From positions 336,569-400,568 of the forward strand of contig CACWZP010000004.1 in assembly GCA_902765395.1 (NCBI GenBank): a DNA stretch of 64,000 nt, read 5' to 3'. This DNA is from an uncultured Eubacteriales bacterium (GTDB lineage Bacteria > Bacillota > Clostridia > Christensenellales > Aristaeellaceae). This document shows, piece by piece, positions 62,048-64,000 of the stretch (its first letter is position 1; each line of letters starts with the position of its first letter). The translations under genes and the position numbers were made by a program. Below the pieces are notes generated by a model. The model was not told where the DNA came from. It was given only the letters and a program-made list of their open reading frames with translations, and searched no databases.

Positions 62048-63765
62048 CTACATCGTCCACAGATTCTTTGCCTGCTGGAAAAGCCATGCAGCCCTCTCAC
62101 CAACAGCCTCCTCATTCCAGCAATCCCTTTTCAGTACATCATGAACCGTGGCAAGCCCACCGGCACACATTGATAGCCCCGGCTTAGAACCTTTCCCCGA
62201 TAGCTTTGTCTGCCAATCCGCATCCCGAATAGAGGCGTTGAGCGACAGGGGGATAATCGCAAGATTGCCAAGGGTAAGGAGCTTTGAATCCCTTGCCCGG
62301 GCCAATTCTTCCGTTTCGCATGGCGGCCAGTTATTCCGCCATTTCTTTGGCATAAGATGTTCCAGGCTATAAGCATCAAATCCAAGCAACGCAGTAGCGC
62401 TATCCGCCGGACGTATGCCGCTTTCAATTAAGTAGAGAATTCCTCGCGTTTGCAGGTTTATTAGCTTTGCTTCCCTGAATCCCTGCAGAAGTTCATTATC
62501 ATCCGGCACATACGTCGTCACATCGGCATCCCTACTTAGCCGAGCAATCAATGTATCTCCATCCAGCACCTCATTGAGGATCAACGATTCAAATACCCGA
62601 TTATAGTTCTTCGTTGTAGCATGGACAACCATCCTTCTCATGATATAGCTTTCGAGGATAGCATAAATCCGGGCTTTTTCAGCCTCATCCACAACATTCT
62701 TCGCTACATATAACACATAGGGAATCAGCGTGGTTGTCTTCAATCCGAAGATAATCACATTCATCCGCTCGGTGCCCGGCGCGGGCGACAGGCCCATATT
62801 GCAAGTCTCTGGCCTGAACGTTTGAGCGAAGCAATGCGCGTAATCTGCCAGCGGCCCCAGGATTACATTCTTGTCGCCATCGCAGAAATCCCGGATAAAC
62901 GTTTGATATGATTTCGCCAACTGATCGATACGGGAGAACTCCAGTTTCCTTTCGACGGGCACATTATACTTCCGATTCTGAATGAAAAGCTGGAAGTAGG
63001 CATCGAAGAATATGTCGATCAGTGACCGCTTAATGCGACCAGTTTCGAGTTCCTGATCCCAATATACACGGTCATCGACTGTTTTCTCAAATACACCTAC
63101 CCAATCCCGCTCATACTCGGCGATATTCTCCTCACGGTAGAAATAGTTCTTAAGCAATTCTGCAGTGGTAAGGCGAACACCCTGCGAGTTAATCGTATCA
63201 AATACTTGCTGTTCGTCCTCATCTTCAAGTAAATCTATGCACACAAACTGAGCACACTTCTTGATTATCATCCGATCCACAGTAGAGGGGTCAAGATTGC
63301 GAACAAAATAGTTGAATGCTGAGATGATTTGTGATTCCGGCTGGACATTCGGAATCTCCTTTGCTTCTTTCAAATCAACTACTGTTTTAAAGGCAGAGAC
63401 ATCATTCTTTCCATGGCGGAGGGCAATGCTGCCATCTTCCAGACGGAAATCCCGATCAAAAAGGTCATGCACCCCTGCTTAAGGCAAAGAACCTTCAAAA
63501 ACACCGTCAAAGTCGTTAGGCGCTGCTGACCATCAATGACCGTTTTACAATCAGAATAGCAGGCCCAGGTAGGAGGGGTCTCGTCACCCTTGAGAATTAT
63601 GGGGCCGAGAAAGTATTGCCTCTTGGTTTTGGTAACCTATTCCATGTCCAACAGGAATCGCTCCCACTGTGGCTCATCCCAAACATATGAGCGCTGGAAA
63701 AAGGGAACCTTAAGCAGACGCGACCCATTGAAGATACCATTTATCAGGATTTCTCCTGCCTTCAT
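62048..63765 (-). pseudogene. DUF262/DUF1524 (GmrSD-like) protein, broken by a stop codon and a frameshift
   Basis: Read from ATG 63765: FFQRSYVWDEPQWERFLLDME, then a TAG at about 63636, then KRQYFLGPIILKGDE and the DUF262 nucleotide motif VIDGQQRLTTL. A one-base loss in a G-run near 63474 then shifts the frame to the part starting HDLFDRDFRLEDGS, which runs 475 residues to 62048. That part ends with the DUF1524 HNH-like motif EHLMPKKW and GNLAIIPLSLNASI. GmrSD-type proteins are phage-restriction endonucleases for modified DNA. The gene is visibly less GC-rich than the rest of the window, which suggests horizontal origin. Either defect alone could be a sequencing error; together they suggest decay. 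Confidence 0.82.
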
Positions 63766-63833
63766 GTAAAACACCCCTCCATTGTTCCATTACATTCATT
63801 ATACCATGTAGAAGGGGATTCATCAATGCAAAA

Positions 63834-63860
63834 AAGTATCCCAGGTCTTTCGACCTGGGA
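63834..63860 (-). terminator. Terminator behind the tRNA 3' end
   Basis: TCCCAGGTC and GACCTGGGA with a GAAA-type loop, followed on the minus strand by TACTTTTTT. It lies directly downstream of the CCA of the tRNA fragment. Confidence 0.8.
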
Positions 63861-63863
63861 TTG

Positions 63864-63897
63864 TGGTGGTCGCAACAGGACTCGAACCTGTGACCCC
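63864..63897 (-). other. 3' end of a tRNA gene (T-arm, acceptor strand and CCA), possible attachment site
   Basis: On the minus strand GGTCACAGGTTCGAGTCC then TGTTGCGACC-A-CCA gives a correct T-stem (ACAGG/CCTGT), T-loop TTCGAGT, acceptor 3-prime strand TGCGACC, discriminator A and encoded CCA. The region upstream to 64000 has no D-arm or anticodon arm consensus, so the 5-prime half is absent or replaced. The fragment is what integrases leave at one border of an element inserted into a tRNA gene. The amino acid cannot be named. Confidence 0.6.
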
Positions 63898-64000
63898 ATC
63901 GAGGCGGTGTTCAAGATTTTCTGTAAACGGGCGAACTGCGACGCACAAATGATTCCTGGAGCCTGAGGTCACTGCCTGTGGGAGACCGCAAACGCAGCCA

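Noticed and set aside
63864-63945. A complete tRNA gene
   Set aside because: Length and a weak acceptor pairing fit, but there is no D-arm or anticodon arm; only the 3-prime third is convincing.

Overview
The window is GC-rich (by eye clearly above 60 percent) bacterial chromosome, almost wall-to-wall genes with little accessory DNA. Several features point to a Gram-positive, probably anaerobic, gut- or rumen-type member of the Clostridia: the IspH-ribosomal S1 fusion next to plsC, T-box leaders in front of metG and thrS, a PPi-type phosphofructokinase, a ylxM-ffh-rpsP-khpA cluster, a small 2[4Fe-4S] ferredoxin and ThiT under a TPP riboswitch. Many exported proteins carry a short signal peptide ending in A-x-A-E. 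The assignment below class level is inference.

Layout. 1-5.3 kb: end of plsC, ispH-rpsA fusion, a lipase-like hydrolase, an acetyltransferase, a deaminase cut short by a palindromic repeat, and an autoregulated-looking MarR protein. 5.3-9.1 kb (minus): metG with a Met T-box, then a small exported protein and tatD. 9.2-16.8 kb: GH13 glycosidase, an ion-transporter-superfamily permease behind a structured leader with its own terminator (candidate riboswitch), a chloramphenicol-acetyltransferase-like gene, PPi-type PFK, a membrane-anchored unknown and a GT4 glycosyltransferase. 16.8-26.4 kb: a large exported unknown, then argF, a transglutaminase-like gene, carA, and carB fused to a DapF domain. 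26.6-43.4 kb: GH2 beta-mannosidase, a TIGR04076 protein and aldo/keto reductase, an opp-type peptide ABC operon ending with its binding protein, a convergent M24 peptidase, GH42 beta-galactosidase, T-box-controlled thrS and an exported unknown. 43.4-52.8 kb: LuxR/MalT-type regulator overlapping a secreted clostripain-like protease, a secreted SseB-like protein, GH27 alpha-galactosidase, free-Met-R-sulfoxide reductase and the SRP/ribosome cluster. 53-61.6 kb: ferredoxin, two cell-wall-directed exported proteins, tRNA-modifying methyltransferase, TPP riboswitch-thiT, a PucR/CdaR-type regulator and an HPr-like small protein. 61.7-64 kb: a visibly more AT-rich, decayed DUF262/DUF1524 gene and the 3-prime end of a tRNA, which looks like the edge of an integrated element.

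How it fits together. The three glycosidases GH2 (beta-mannoside), GH27 (alpha-galactoside) and GH42 (beta-galactoside) plus GH13 all lack signal peptides, so they should act on imported plant-type oligosaccharides. argF and carAB make carbamoyl phosphate and citrulline. The opp operon with the M24 peptidase imports and trims peptides. RNA-based control is prominent: two T-boxes, one TPP riboswitch and one candidate riboswitch.

The most unusual items are the CarB-DapF fusion whose DapF part lacks one catalytic cysteine, the candidate riboswitch in front of the permease, ThiT with an added signal peptide and acidic tether, an NlpC/P60-like domain without its catalytic residues, and the regulator-protease overlap. 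No CRISPR array, transposase or rRNA was seen.
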